64,000 nt of DNA from Ascochyta rabiei (lineage: Eukaryota; Ascomycota; Dothideomycetes; Pleosporales; Didymellaceae), in contig NC_082416.1 of assembly GCF_004011695.2 (NCBI RefSeq), forward strand, positions 1,178,001-1,242,000, given 5' to 3'. Below the pieces are notes generated by a model. It was not told where the DNA came from. It did not search any database and was given only the letters and a program-made list of their open reading frames with translations. Positions 11,455 through 22,769 of this stretch are shown one piece after another (positions within the stretch are counted from its first letter, which is position 1; every line of letters starts with the position of its first letter). The translations under genes were made by a program, and so were the position numbers.

Positions 11455-12057
11455 GGATAAATTGAAAGTTCTCTAATCATTTCCCTTCTTTCTTCAGTTT
11501 GTTGGCTTTTGCTCTTCCTATCTATAAAGCACTAGTGTTCTCTATCTTAGATTGTACGAAGTGATTATGCTGCGTTGTAAGCCTACGATCTGCGAATGTG
11601 TACATGAGTATTTACAGAAGGTTTCGAGCACCACGTTTTCTTTTTTGGCGGGTAAGAAGTGGTACACGAAGATAGTTTTTCATTTGTCGAGAAAGGGATG
11701 CAAACTGGGCCCAGCCTTGGAGGTGGGCATCCACTCGGATATACTATGCAACCACGCGTAGGAATACATCGTATAATGACTGTATCATCTATGCTTATGA
11801 CAGCGTCAAGATCACTGTGACACAAATTGATTCAAACGCCGGTGCCTGCGCCAGCCTTCATTGCGCGAAGATATCCCGTCGAACAACAGCATCTACAGTG
11901 TCTACATCCACAAAGACACAACAGTGAAGAGAGATCTATAAGACTCTGCTCAATACTTTCATGTATGTGGATGGCGATTCCAGTGGTATGACGCCCTGAG
12001 CTTGGCATTCTTCGTATTGCATCGTGCAAGATCATTCAACCTCTCCGCTCCCAGGAT

Positions 12058-12300
12058 TCATGACTTGTTCATGAGGGCCTTGGCACAAGAGATGATGTAG
12101 AGCATAATTAGCTCAAGATCAGATCTAGAGAGATTCGGGCATATCACTCTGCTGACCATCGCCATTGCATTCGTCAATGGTACACAGAGTCCTGCAGCTC
12201 GGCGACGTTCGCCACCAAAAGTGGGTATAAGGCGTACCACAAAGCAGATTCCTGCTGCAATTGGTGCAAATGCCCGAGAATTACATGGAACGTCGTCCAA
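12058..12300 (-). pseudogene. Possible remnant of an unrecognised gene
   Basis: An 80-codon frame containing AMVSRVICPNLSRSDLELIM and a hydrophobic stretch FAPIAAGICFVVRLI reads like a fragment of a real protein. The frame stays open some 13 codons further upstream. It has no ATG start of its own, and the flanking frames are closed. I do not recognise the family. It overlaps nothing else. Confidence 0.2.
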
Positions 12301-12412
12301 GGCTACTCCATCGAGCGTAGGGCCACCCCAAATTCAGTGCAACCTAGTATTGGTGCATCCGTAAGAGTACCTGACAGTCTAAATTTAGGTCTCCGTTTGC
12401 GATTTTTGAAGA

Positions 12413-12419
12413 TATAAAA
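12413..12419 (+). promoter_or_regulatory. TATA box of the secreted-protein gene
   Basis: TATAAAA lies about 125 bases before the ATG at 12545. A pyrimidine-rich stretch between them could hold the transcription start. Assigned on position and sequence only. Confidence 0.45.
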
Positions 12420-12544
12420 TCGAGCAGAATCCCGCATTCAAATTCCATTGCACCAATAGGTCTCGCGTTGCATCGTCACTTTATTCTTCAGAACCTCAAG
12501 TTCATCTTCATTGCACGCGGTCCTTCAGTTTAACGTACTTCAAG

Positions 12545-13129
12545 ATGCTCTTCACCACAATTCTTCTCGCAGGCCTTGCCTCTGCCGCCCCTGCCCTCTC
12601 TTCCCGCGAAGCCACCACCGGGCTTGATCCGTGGGAAATTACCAGCGTCTTTGCGGGCAGGCCCTCCGGTCGTCCTGGAAGTGGCACAAACAGCAGCCTC
12701 CGGATCAACATTAAACAGCCCAACACCATCAATGTTCGTCAAGCGCCTACTGGCCAAGCTGTACTCCCGCCTTTCGAGGCTTCCTGCACATGGAGCTGGG
12801 TAGCCGCAGGGAAGAACTTCCCCGTCGGCGTGGAGACGCTCTGCATACCTGGTTCGTATGGTAACTTCACTATGACGCTGTCTGGAACGAATCAGGCCGA
12901 CTTTACGGTGGCCATCAAGGAAACAAGAGAGGTGAATGTTCTGCAACAGCGTTTTGTGCGCATTTTCGATGGAGATCAAGCTTTTAAAGTTGGCGACGGT
13001 CTCTGGAGGCAGAATTGTGGCGGAAGTGGGGTCTGTTCGTGGCAGGTCGCGGCAGGATCACTTCCGATCGAGGTGCACCAGGAGTTGACAGAAAGTATCG
13101 GAAGCTGTGAGGACACTGGATCTTGCTAG
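12545..13129 (+). CDS. Small secreted six-cysteine protein, effector-like
   Basis: Single-exon ORF of 194 residues. Residues 1-15 or so (MLFTTILLAGLASAA) form a clear signal peptide with an AxA-type cleavage site. The mature part carries six cysteines at 81, 100, 158, 164, 188 and 194, enough for three disulfides, and one or two N-glycosylation sequons (NSS, NFT). A GRPSGRPGSG stretch near 38-47 looks flexible. No domain was recognised. Small size, secretion signal and even Cys count fit many fungal apoplastic effectors, but that role is an inference. An upstream TATA box and the undamaged frame support a working gene. Confidence 0.8.
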   Translation: MLFTTILLAGLASAAPALSSREATTGLDPWEITSVFAGRPSGRPGSGTNSSLRINIKQPNTINVRQAPTGQAVLPPFEASCTWSWVAAGKNFPVGVETLCIPGSYGNFTMTLSGTNQADFTVAIKETREVNVLQQRFVRIFDGDQAFKVGDGLWRQNCGGSGVCSWQVAAGSLPIEVHQELTESIGSCEDTGSC

Positions 13130-14577
13130 ATTGTGTTTAGGCATTCATTAGGGCATTCTAGAAGTCAAATAAGAGCCTTGTAATCAGTGACCTCGTCATG
13201 GACACCCAAGCATTGGATTGAACTTCCGCGTGACTGGTCATTGTAAAAGATCTTCGCAGGATGACGGCATCACAAGAACATGCATCAAAGCCGCAATTTA
13301 GCAACCGTCTTTCCGAGGTCGGTTAGGGGATAGAACCACTTAAAGTGTGCTTGGAATTTGATGCCGGTTGAACTGTCCTTTGACGGAGAGAGGAACGAAG
13401 ACCTGAGTCGGGAAGACATCGTACGAGTTGGTGCGCTATTCCGAAGTATGTTATGTTCGGAGCCTTCGGCCAGAGCTTCGCTGAAGAAGGTACTCCGGGA
13501 TCCTTGGTTTCAGGAAGCTTAATGCAGGCGGTAGGGTGGTCTTTGTCTCTCCGACTTAGCTTTAACAGCGCTTCACGAACGCAATCTGACGATGATCTGT
13601 GGGATTTTAATTTCAGGAAACTGTAAGTAAATTACAAGACAATATACTATTGACTTACCAAAAACCACAAGGCTTTTCGTCAAGTGACAATGGCCGGAGG
13701 TCGCGGCTCAAATGCGCAAGCTTGCATTATATCATCTTTGCTGTCTTGTACTTCTCTAGCTCTAATTCTTCTATTCGAACGCCCTGAACACCTCTGGGAC
13801 ACCCTCTGCAATTTTTCCATTCCCTGCAAGTGCAACTAAGTCATTGAACAACCCGTACTGCATATCAGTGATAGTATATCTATTCCCGTTTCTCAGAGTC
13901 AAGACGTCAGCCTTTTGCGATGACGTGCACGTTTGAGCTTGCGCCTCCGCCTCAGCACCGACATTACGCTTTTTGCCAGAGAAATTGTAACCTGGTACAG
14001 CCTAGCCCTTCTCATAACAAAATCTTAAACGCCAGCTCTACCCAACATCGCAACAAAGATACTTTAGGCTGCAAAAGCCCTTTGTAAGACAGTACTGTGC
14101 CGACGTATGTACTAATTTAAAAAGCTACTGTGTTTTATTGCGATTGCAATTGATTGCTTTAAAGTTGCACCAGGTGTGATACGATCGTAGAAAGAAAAGC
14201 GCATTCGCCGGTTTGATGCTGCTCATTTAATGCACTGAAGCTCACCTAAGAAGTCTTCACTAAAGAAACTTTTGATCAATCTTACGGTAGGGGGGCAGAC
14301 CTTAGGTGAAGTACTAGGACGGACTCAATACTCAAGATCTTTAGGACGTAACTGACGCTAGTTAGATTCTGCTTTCTCTTGGATTGTGACCTAACTATCG
14401 TACCGCCTGAAAACCCTTCACACCCGAGCAACTGAGCAAGTGTGACAAAAACGGGAGCAAGGCGCAGTCTGCACATGTCTAGACTGGACTTTCCTGCATT
14501 CAGCCTTGAAATGCTGTAATTCTGGGAGCAGTCCTTGGAGCTGGACCCCAAATCATTGCCTCGGCCCATGCAGCGAA
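13130..14577. other. Gene-poor stretch
   Basis: No supportable gene, repeat or RNA gene. Short ORFs at the right end are shadows of the remnant on the minus strand. Confidence 0.45.
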
Positions 14578-14913
14578 TTACCGTTTCCAATCTTCAGTGT
14601 TTTCGAGGTCAGATGCTGTACTTTTCACCTTGTTCCTTAGTGCAGCGTTCTTACTAGTCATCATCAATAATTGAACACTGTCAGTTGTACGAAATTTCTC
14701 GCACTCTTGCAAGGTTTTGACAGCTAGCTCCAAAGTCTGCAGTCTTTGCTCCTGTGACTGTCGATTTCGTGAAGGCGTGGCTTGTTGGCGGTCAAGAATT
14801 TCTGAAATAATTGGGGACGTTGTGGGTAATGCAATGGTATGGCAGATAAGAGCAAGGCCATTATTGTTAGACGTAGTTAATGGAGGGAGGTGAGCTGTTG
14901 AACCTTGTTGTGT
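14578..14913 (-). pseudogene. Coding-like remnant, possibly the C-terminus of a pogo/Fot transposase
   Basis: A 111-codon open frame without a starting ATG ends at a TAA (14578-14580). It has a Pro/Thr/Ser-rich part, then a helical, Gln/Glu/Lys-rich part (SQEQRLQTLELAVKTLQE) and a tail NAALRNKVKSTASDLE. This pattern resembles the coiled-coil C-terminus of fungal pogo-type transposases. The similarity is a visual impression. Upstream sequence on the same strand is closed by stops. It could equally be a fragment of another coiled-coil protein. Confidence 0.3.
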
Positions 14914-15572
14914 TTAGGCCGAAGCCCAATCTTATAGTGATGGCTTTAAGCTTATTAGCAGGCAATTAAAAATTCGATTCCAGAAAATTGAAAACAGATC
15001 TCAACATTTATATCAGGCATTTGTTTGGGTTCTTACGATAAGGGCTGCTGCTTTACTCTAGGCTGCTTATTATGGGAAATTATTGGCATATAGAATTGAA
15101 GAGCAACTAAGGAATTACGAGATCAAGCATGACAGACATCCTTAGTCAAATTGACCACCTTCCCAGGCCGTAGAGCACTCGAAATTGACCAGCTCTAAAT
15201 AGGGCCTTAGAAATTCTGGGTCCTCGCGCTTAAGATCCAAGTATTTGTGCTGTCTTTGTCAGATAAGTGCGATTTCCAGGTGCTACAAGATAAGACACAA
15301 AATCGGATCGCAGCATCTCACATTCTGGAAACCAAGAACGAATCGCAGGAATTTGAACGCTGGGTAGGAGATCATGGTTCCATCAATCGGGCCCAGGGCC
15401 GGCTTTGAGGTCGGCGCGCCGTCTTGATGCCTGCCCCAGAGCCCTACGCATTCTTGACCCCTTTCTTTATTTGCTGCGCTCATGGGGTTTCAGTCACATT
15501 TTCACTTGGACAGATGAACCGTGGGTGCTTGCAAGCTTTAATCGTCGTCTTTGACTGACTGTTGGAAGCAAT
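14914..15572. other. Non-coding stretch
   Basis: Somewhat AT-rich with stops in all frames and no recognisable feature. Possibly the decayed upstream part of the remnant at 14578-14913. Confidence 0.35.
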
Positions 15573-15770
15573 GTGCACTATCCTCCGCACAAGCACAGCA
15601 ACAAGACTACGCCCCTCATCCTCGACGGGTCCTTGACTATGAGATATCCCGACGATGCAGATGCGAAGAAGGAGACCCTTGGAGTAGGAGAGCGGTGGGA
15701 TGTCGACGCGAACAAGATGCATGAAGTGTGGGTTGGACCGGAAGGGTGTACATACGTCATCGGCGAGTGA
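15573..15770 (+). pseudogene. Cupin-like protein fragment
   Basis: A 65-residue frame reads HYPPHKHSNKTTPLILDGSL, then WDVDANKMHEVWVGPEGC. This is one half of a cupin beta-barrel: the HxH metal-ligand region, the glycine-containing turn, and the second-half His (MHEVWVG). The frame starts at a GTG with no ATG nearby, and no convincing upstream exon is visible, so I regard it as a truncated gene. A missed 5' exon is the alternative. Confidence 0.5.
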
Positions 15771-15924
15771 CCTCGGTATCAATGCCTCTTGCACACATAC
15801 TGCACCTTGTCACGGCCAACTAGACATCGAGCTCATGTAAAGGATTCAATCAACAAAAGGCAAAAGGAAAATGCGGTTAATAAACATTGCAGTCACCTTA
15901 AGAACTTCTAAAATTATCTAGAGA

Positions 15925-16470
15925 TCACCAATTAGACCTGAAGTCCTCCATTGACTTTGCTATCCTCGCAGTGTGCTCGGTGGCCAGTCGGTCGTGACGA
16001 GGTGCAGTAAATCTGTTCTCGAACATAACAGGTGCCACATATCCTCTCGGTTTGCGGGGGTTGTGGATTGAGTGCGCCATGTTGAATCAGTTACTTCCCT
16101 CAAAGGGTCCATGGTCCCCACGGCAGTGACTAATTTCCATCGCAAGAACGCAGGAGCAAAGGCACAGTATTGATAGCAAGCCAGTTGAGTTGATGCCACA
16201 TACGAAAACCCGACTCGCCAAGTCTTAGTCCAACCATGGCTCCCAGGACCACCGATGCGCCAATGGCCCAAACTTGCAAACCGCAGAAACATACAAAAAT
16301 GGCTACACCCTCCATAGACCTTCCGAGGCAACCTTGAAGCCAACAAATATCGTATTCGACAACCGACTGTTTCGGGGGGCGCAGTCGGATCAGACCGGTG
16401 ATGACTTGGAAGTCTGTCATCGACAGCATGTTCTGAGGTCTGAAGTGAATGAAGAGAGCCTGTAAGGAAG
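15925..16470 (-). pseudogene. Decayed multi-pass membrane protein gene
   Basis: Two minus-strand frames look coding but do not connect. One (16130-16429, extendable to a TTACAG acceptor-like site near 16467) begins LSMTDFQVITGLI and has a hydrophobic helix GVAIFVCFCGLQVWAIG. This pattern is seen in a common but uncharacterised family of fungal integral membrane proteins (LSD-QQLVTG type). The other (15925-16080) is a 51-codon frame containing FENRFTAPRHDRLATEHTAR. Different frames and missing segments suggest a pseudogene. Confidence 0.33.
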
Positions 16471-18608
16471 ATTGCCTGGAGTCAGCCTCTGAAGCTCATA
16501 GACAGGGGGACTTTTTCCAGGAACATGTTTTTTCGTCAACGGCCTAAGCCTCAGAAAAGTCGTATTCGACCTTCATTCACTACCTGCCTTTGCTTGTGTT
16601 TGTGCCAGTGTGTGTGTGCCAGTGTATCCACTCAACGAGTATAGCACAGCAAGCACGTGCAATGGTCGTCCAAGTTAGGCGTCGTGATGGTGTTCGCATT
16701 CGCAGTCAAGACTTTGATGCAGGACATGGCCGGTCGCGGTCGACAGACTTGAACGGCAGAAGCTGCATGTGACAGTCAGTGTATAGTGCAAAAGTGGATG
16801 AGGAAGAAAGCGAAGCCCGAAGGTGTGCGAGGGAGAGAAGGAGGTCCGAACAGACGCACCGAGACTGCACAACGGACTTGCAATGACCGAAAGGCTTGTT
16901 GGGAAGGTATATTGGTCGTCAGGTGCTGAGTAGAAGGCAGTAATTGGTGTGGCAGCGTGGGACAAATGACAATAAGGTCGAAGTCGATACCACTATGAGG
17001 CCAAGCTGGGTCGAGGTGTGGATGCTTGAAGTATCAGACAATATGGGGACAGCGACACTGCAAAAGATGCTTGAGAAAGTTGAGTGTGGAAGAGATGATC
17101 AGCTCGGAGAAGGATTTAGGTTTTAATACACCCGTGTAAACACTCTGACCATGCTCTCACTTCTGTCTCTCGTGTGTAAGGTACGGTACTGCGTGTGGAA
17201 ACAAGAGCGCAGCCGCAACACGTGTGGTGTGGCAGTACTTTCCATTCACAATGGTAATGACATATAACCATGAGCCGCTCCTGTATGATTGCACAGCTAA
17301 GGGTCAGCGTCTCGCCTTCCCACGTGCTCGCTCGCAGAATCCATGATGTGTGGTAATCATAGAGCAGTTTGAATGTATTAGCCACTACTCCTACTTCTTG
17401 CTACCTTCTCAGTGATCTAACACTCGTGGTTTGCCTCACCCTTCTCATACCAGCCATTTAGTCGTGAGGTTCCGCTGTTGAAGCTAGACGTTCGGTTCAG
17501 ATCCTGAAGACTTAATTTGTTCCTCCTTGGACACGTTCCATGGTACTTTCAAGTAAATCCTCTTAATTTGGCGGAGGCGGGTTGAGGAAAGGGGAGGGGG
17601 ATGGTGTGTTGGTGGTGTAGCGATGAGCGATGAGCGATGAGTAGTGCGTCAAATCATTTCAATCTTAACACCAGTAAACGGCCAAAAGATATAAAACAGA
17701 GCCTCAATTTTGGATTTCATTGATTGCTAAAAACACTGATTGTACCTCCTTAACAAGTGGTGCAATGGCGTTGAAGGGAACACTGGCATAAAGACGCCTG
17801 GTGCGCGCATACTGCTTCGCCTAGCACAGCAGCATGTCTGGTTCGGATGCAGTCTTCTGATAGGTAAACCTTTAACTGATGACAAGCTTGGCCTCCGGCT
17901 CGCTAACCTGGACGCGCGAAGCTGCGTCTGCACATCTGAAATATCAATGAAATGTAGAGTGGATACGAAGACTAGACTGTATGATTCGACTTTTCTACAT
18001 ATGCGTTACGGTAGTCGCGCTTGAGTCGCTAGCTAGCTGCTCGCTTACCCACTCGACAGATCTTGCCCACGTCCCCGCACAATCTGTGTTGTCTAAGGGT
18101 CCAAAAGGACGAGAGACTACCAGAAGCTGGCAGCGGGATTTTACTCACAATTACTATAATATATAATCTTTAAAGACCTGAGAGACATATCAATTACAAA
18201 GATTGCATCGGTGGGTTAGTGGAACTACCGATGCGCGAGTAGATATAAAGAGTTTCTCTATATTCTGTGCGGTCTGTTATTTATCGTTTGTTAGAGTTGT
18301 AATTTGTCTTTTTGTTTCTTGATACGCTTTCCGCGCCAGGCTTGGCAACATGCCAGAATGATACCAGAATCGGAATATGGAAAACGGGAAGCGAATCACC
18401 GTGGAATATGTCCCACTATGTTCTGTTTTAAGTCTGTCTTACTGCAGTTTGTGCAGCACAGCCGCCTGCCTGCACACGCATTAGCCTGCAGCTGTCTCAC
18501 GACGGCGGCTGGGTCGATGTGCTTGTCTTCAGGGTAAATAGGTCTTGCACTGCCGCTCAATCAGAATTACAGGTTCAAACATTCAGTCAAGCTTTTCTAC
18601 TTTACAAC
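16471..18608. other. Gene-poor stretch upstream of the recombinase
   Basis: No gene supported. It holds a small TG-rich tract near 16600-16625, a GCGATGA triple repeat near 17620-17640, and the mini-hairpin at 18205-18234. I looked for a TTAC-type Starship 5' end in 18,100-18,600. TTAC occurs several times, but none fits the reported spacing to A. Confidence 0.4.
18205..18234 (+). ncRNA. tRNA-Gly-like mini-hairpin (truncated tRNA relic?)
   Basis: Eight bases GCATCGGT pair perfectly with ACCGATGC 14 bases later. The 5' part, GCATCGGTGGGTTAGTGG, resembles the acceptor and D-arm half of a eukaryotic tRNA-Gly including an A-box-like core. The 3' eight bases complete the acceptor stem. The anticodon and T arms are missing. 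This could be a tRNA relic, a tRNA-derived element, or chance. Confidence 0.35.
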
Positions 18609-20972
18609 ATGGATCAATTCGATGACATTGCAGCTTTAGCTGAAGACGTATCCATACCTGTGTCGATTAAGGATGCTGCTGAGGCTTACGAAAGGGAAAG
18701 CGTCAAGAGATTACTGAGGCTATGGAAAAGGTACCAGTCTCTTACACTGAGTGCGTAGCTGTGTCTAACTCTATTAGATTTGCTGTCAATCTTCCATCTC
18801 CTCACAAGGAAGCAGAAATTGCCGCCCCGTTCCAATCCGACCTGCAACTTTCCTGGGTGAAAGCCTACATGGCATGGAGAGCTAAAACCGGACAAGGCAG
18901 ATTTGGTGAACGTATCACAGTGACAACGCTTCTGAAGGAATTGCAGCAGCTGCAACGCGTGTTGCGCTTAGCGAACAACGTTGTCTGGGACAACAAAGAT
19001 ATCGCCATCATCAAGAAGGTATACATAAACTTGCTGGCGTTATCTGCTAATCTGATCGTCCCTCATAGTTCGTTCGTGACCTTGCAAAGATAGGGAGAGC
19101 TTCTACCGCAATGAGGCCAAAGTCCGTGGCCTACGCTCTTGACGCAGACGAGATCCAATATTATCTTTGGAATTGTTGTGAACGCGTGTATGCGCATCCA
19201 CGGATGATGGTACAGTTCTCTTTCTGGCTTCATCTTGTGTCAGTGTGGGGTTTGCGAACTGGGGAGATGACTGAATCTTCTTCACATCGCGGCTCCAACG
19301 AAGGTATCCATTACGGTGACGTTACACTAAGCCTTGTTCCAAGACAGAGTCAGCTGCGTTACCAGATCAAGATTGCTTTGCGAAATCGAAAGTTCTCGCG
19401 TGGCATCGAAAGTAAAGTGTTGGTCTCCGTGAGCTTATAACTGTCGTTGATGATAGAGCTGATTTTACCAGGAAAATTGTTACCTTGAACGAGCACACAG
19501 ATCCGAAAGAGCGATTCAAGTGCCCTATACGTAAATTCCTTGCGCTTGCCTTAGCAGACGATGTGTTTGTACAACAGCTAACGCCCGAGGATTTCGACAA
19601 TCGGTGGATGTCAGACTCTGCAGGCTCGCGATCCTTCAGCATCAAAGAAGACAGAAAGGAACTACCCATTTTCCGAAAAATGTTGCCGGGAGGAGCTGTC
19701 TCACCGACCCAAATCATATCAGCCATGTCTATCAACACTTTCCTGAAAGAAATCTGCGAAGAGTGTGGATATACTGAGCCTGTCACAACCTACACCTTCA
19801 GGCGTGGAGTAGCAAACAAGGTGGAGGGTGAGTACAAGACGCAAGAGCTGTCTACATTTCGCTTATCATAATCAGCAAATGCAAGTTCAAAGAGCACCAA
19901 AGAGGCCCTTGGCCATAAAGGCGAGCGAGCATGGCATGCATACGCTGCACCTACAATCAGCGTAGATGCGCAAGCAATAGCATATGATGAGCCGCAAGAC
20001 ACATCGCACGCCGAGCACACTCAAAGCATTGCTATGACTCGAGATTTTGCGGGCCCTAAACCCCCAAGAGCAACCATGGGGATACTCTCAATACCTTCGA
20101 AGAGTGTTCTACAAAAGGTTGTTGCGGCACATCCCAAGAGTCGTCCAGAAATGATTGTACGGAAAGCACGTCGTCTGCAATACCAGCTCGAACTCGCTGA
20201 ATACTCCGACAAAGCAGGGCGTAGCACATCTCCTAGAGAATCAGATTTTTCCGGCATAGCAGATCTCACAGAGAGTTTGAACACTGCCATGATTGTCAAC
20301 CCACGGCCGAAGCCGACTGCAAAATTCAAGCAGATGCTCAAATACAACCAGCATCATGGACGTGTGATTGAAAGACTTTGGACTGCGGAAGATGCTTCTT
20401 TAAGCGAATGCATTCGACCGTTGATGGCTCTTGCCGATCCAAGACCTTTTCGACCCTTCTATCCAGGTCCAACCTTGCGGCTCAATACCGATGGACAATG
20501 CCCTTACTGCCACGACAAGGTCGACCAACTCCGTCATCCAAGGCTTGCTTCTCATCTGCTTCACTGTCACTCTCGCACTAAACAAGTACGTTTCTGTCAC
20601 CAGTGTGCATTCTTCGTAGCACCAGAGTTGTGGGCGAGCCACGAATGCACAGATCTCGACGAGGACAATCAGGAGTATGGGGCAATCATATGGCATGGTC
20701 TGATTATTAGAGAAGGACGGTGCCCGTATGGCGACAAAGGATGTCATAAGAGGTTGTGGTCCGACCCAAATAACCTTTGCCGTCATATCGAAACTCACCT
20801 CAAAGGGCTACCAGAAGAATCCCTAGCGTGCCCAGTTGAGGGGTGTGAGGTTCAACGCGTTTCTAAAGACCAGGTGAGAATCCATTTCCACGAGGTGCAT
20901 CACATTCACATGGTGTCTGGTCGAGATATCCTGACTGGAGGTATCGTGTTGCCGCAGCAGATTGAGAAGTGA
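18609..20972 (+). CDS. DUF3435/FluG-type tyrosine recombinase with C-terminal zinc fingers
   Basis: Five exons (18609-18730, 18778-19018, 19069-19418, 19472-19827, 19876-20972) give 721 residues with all splice phases consistent. Introns are 47, 50, 53 and 48 bases. Intron 3 uses a weak GTTGGT donor, chosen because it alone keeps the conserved spacing. The catalytic domain shows the first Arg in VWGLRTGEM (184), then CPIRKFLALALADDVF, a second Arg in TYTFRRGVANK (348), LGHKGERAWHAY with His 370 and the presumed nucleophile Tyr 379. These are marks of DUF3435 recombinases, which include Starship captains and Crypton-like enzymes and are often annotated FluG-domain proteins. Residues 565 to about 700 hold tandem C2H2-like fingers (CPYCHDKVDQ..., CHQCAF..., CPYGDKGCHKRL..., CPVEGCEVQR...). 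The frame is intact and not RIP-damaged. Confidence 0.82.
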
Positions 20973-22475
20973 AAGGGCACATCCTTCGACTAGCGTGGGA
21001 AGGCATCATCAATGTACATTGTCCAGCATGCGTGAACAGAAGCTTTGAGAAGCATGCGCCACAGCTCTAGCGATTCTAGCATAGCGCAAGTGTACAATGT
21101 AGGCTACTAAACATACAAAACGTGCTTTCTTAGCAGGCAAACACATGTTACGTCCGCGCTAGGGGCTACGTGTCTCTGCAGATAAATCTAGAGAAGGCTT
21201 TGTAGCTTGCTGCACAAGTCTGCAACTTTATAATATCTCTTTAGCATATTAGCGCTTGTCTCTAAGTATCTAAGAAAGCAATTGTTATTGTTACTAATAA
21301 GAAAGCAGAAGTAAATTGTTGTTGTTGCGTCTGTCGCTGCGAGCAGTTTGCCTAAAAGGATGATCAAGACAGCTGTAATTTTGCTTTCTAAGTCTCTAGA
21401 TTGATTCTGGTGCTTGAGACGTACGATAGAAGACCAACAGGAGCATAAGAAGATGGCGGGCTGGTCAATGCTGTCGCTTTAAATCCTTTGTGGTTCTGCG
21501 CGGCGGGATGTTGTAGTGAGTTTTCTTACGCCTTGTGGCCTAGCTCCCTACAGCCTCTAACTGTTGCCCTAGAGGTTACACTATGTGTTAAATCTTGGTG
21601 TGTGAAGAAGCTTGTTTCGTTCTATTCTTGAGCGATTTTCGTGGTTGTGCTTGTGAATTATGCCTCTTTCCCTACCGGTGACGCTGCATGTTGGTAACGG
21701 CAACAAAAGTCGTTTACCAGGGCAGGTGGGTTCGGTTACATGTTGTGGTCTGATCTACGATTTTCAAATTTTCGAAAATCTAAACCTCGAGAACCTGGTC
21801 GATGAGTCAGCAACAACATCATGATCACGTGACAAACTATAGGTTTGCTTGGGATGCCTCGGGTGTACTTTTGTTACCTTCGCGTTATACAGCCGCGAGC
21901 ACAATGGGTTCTGGTTCCCGCACTAGCTGCGTTCTCGGCGCAAGGTCTGCATGACACGGCCTCATCGTGTCTGTCTTAGTGGTTGGCTTATGTCATCATT
22001 GGCACGGTTGCGTGTAGACGTTGGTTCGGCGGACGCGTCCACCTTCCAAGTACAATTACCGCCCAGCTCAAGCTCAACGCCGTGCTACGCGTCGCGACCT
22101 TGTAAATCTTTTCGGAGAACAATCTGTGACCGTTACAAATCTATACCAAACGCAGAACATCACTACGAGGTCCAATTCCACAGCAACATCAGGCATTCCA
22201 CCCAGTTACAAGTTAAGCCACCCTCTAAAGTTGAATTGTAGTTTGCCTCTTGCAGTTACTAACTCTTTCCAGTTATCAAGCTACAGTACTCAGGCCACCG
22301 CCGCCAGTCCAGACCGTGTCCAACAACCAGCCAGCCTTTAACGCCTTCCACACCGTCGTCAAACATATCACCATCTTTTGTACAGCGCCCTACCAGACAT
22401 ACAGTACCCCTAAGCAGCTGCAAATCTTGTGTTAGAGTGGGCAATACTGCACAACCTCAGAGCCACACCGTCAAA
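20973..22475. other. Non-coding or uncertain stretch after the recombinase
   Basis: Contains a loose inverted repeat near 21020-21100 (gtacattgt / acaatgta with agcatgcg copies) just after the stop, and AT-rich spacer. A plus-strand frame at 22021-22341 is basic at its start (VRRTRPPSKYNYRP) but has no ATG and no known domain. It could be an unspliced 5' exon of the next ORF. Confidence 0.35.
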
Positions 22476-22769
22476 ATGGGATCCGTGAACAACCCGAAGC
22501 GAGTTGTTCTTCGTTTTAGCGTTCAATACGAGCGTGAGGAAGCGACTATAAATGAACAATTCTTTGCACTGCACGGCCCTGAACCACCAAATAAAGATTT
22601 CTTTTCTCACTCGATGGCCCCCAACGAATCTTCGAAGATGCACATCGTTCTGGACATCTACTGTAACTCACACCCAACTATTGATAACAGCATGATACCA
22701 TACGAAGTCTTTAAAGTAAAAAAGAACGGCAAATTGTATGTCCCAATCTCTCCTAGAAGTTCGAGCTGA
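22476..22769 (+). CDS. Small hypothetical protein
   Basis: ATG at 22476 begins a 97-residue frame (starts MGSVNNPKRVVLRFSVQY) with an acceptable amino-acid mix and no repeats. There is no signal peptide, membrane segment or recognised domain. A pyrimidine-rich leader precedes it. It may be complete or part of a spliced gene with the basic frame upstream. Confidence 0.4.
   Translation: MGSVNNPKRVVLRFSVQYEREEATINEQFFALHGPEPPNKDFFSHSMAPNESSKMHIVLDIYCNSHPTIDNSMIPYEVFKVKKNGKLYVPISPRSSS

Larger units (their letters stand above)
11455..12544. other. Intergenic region upstream of the secreted-protein gene
   Basis: Three short minus-strand ORFs occur (11583-11825, 11832-12035, 12058-12300). Only the last has protein-like composition and is listed separately. 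The right end holds the promoter of the secreted protein. Confidence 0.4.

Noticed and set aside
16590..17385. Several ORFs of 60-96 codons on both strands
   Set aside because: Low-complexity or compositionally odd, with no start context, domains or splice partners.
19417..19471. Frameshift in the DUF3435 recombinase
   Set aside because: An intron from 19419 to 19471 keeps frame and gives the spacing expected between the RNRKFSRG and CPIRKF blocks; a frameshift reading would add residues not expected in the family. The weak donor needs RNA evidence.
20021..20798. Minus-strand ORFs opposite the recombinase
   Set aside because: Shadows of the conserved recombinase and zinc-finger frame.
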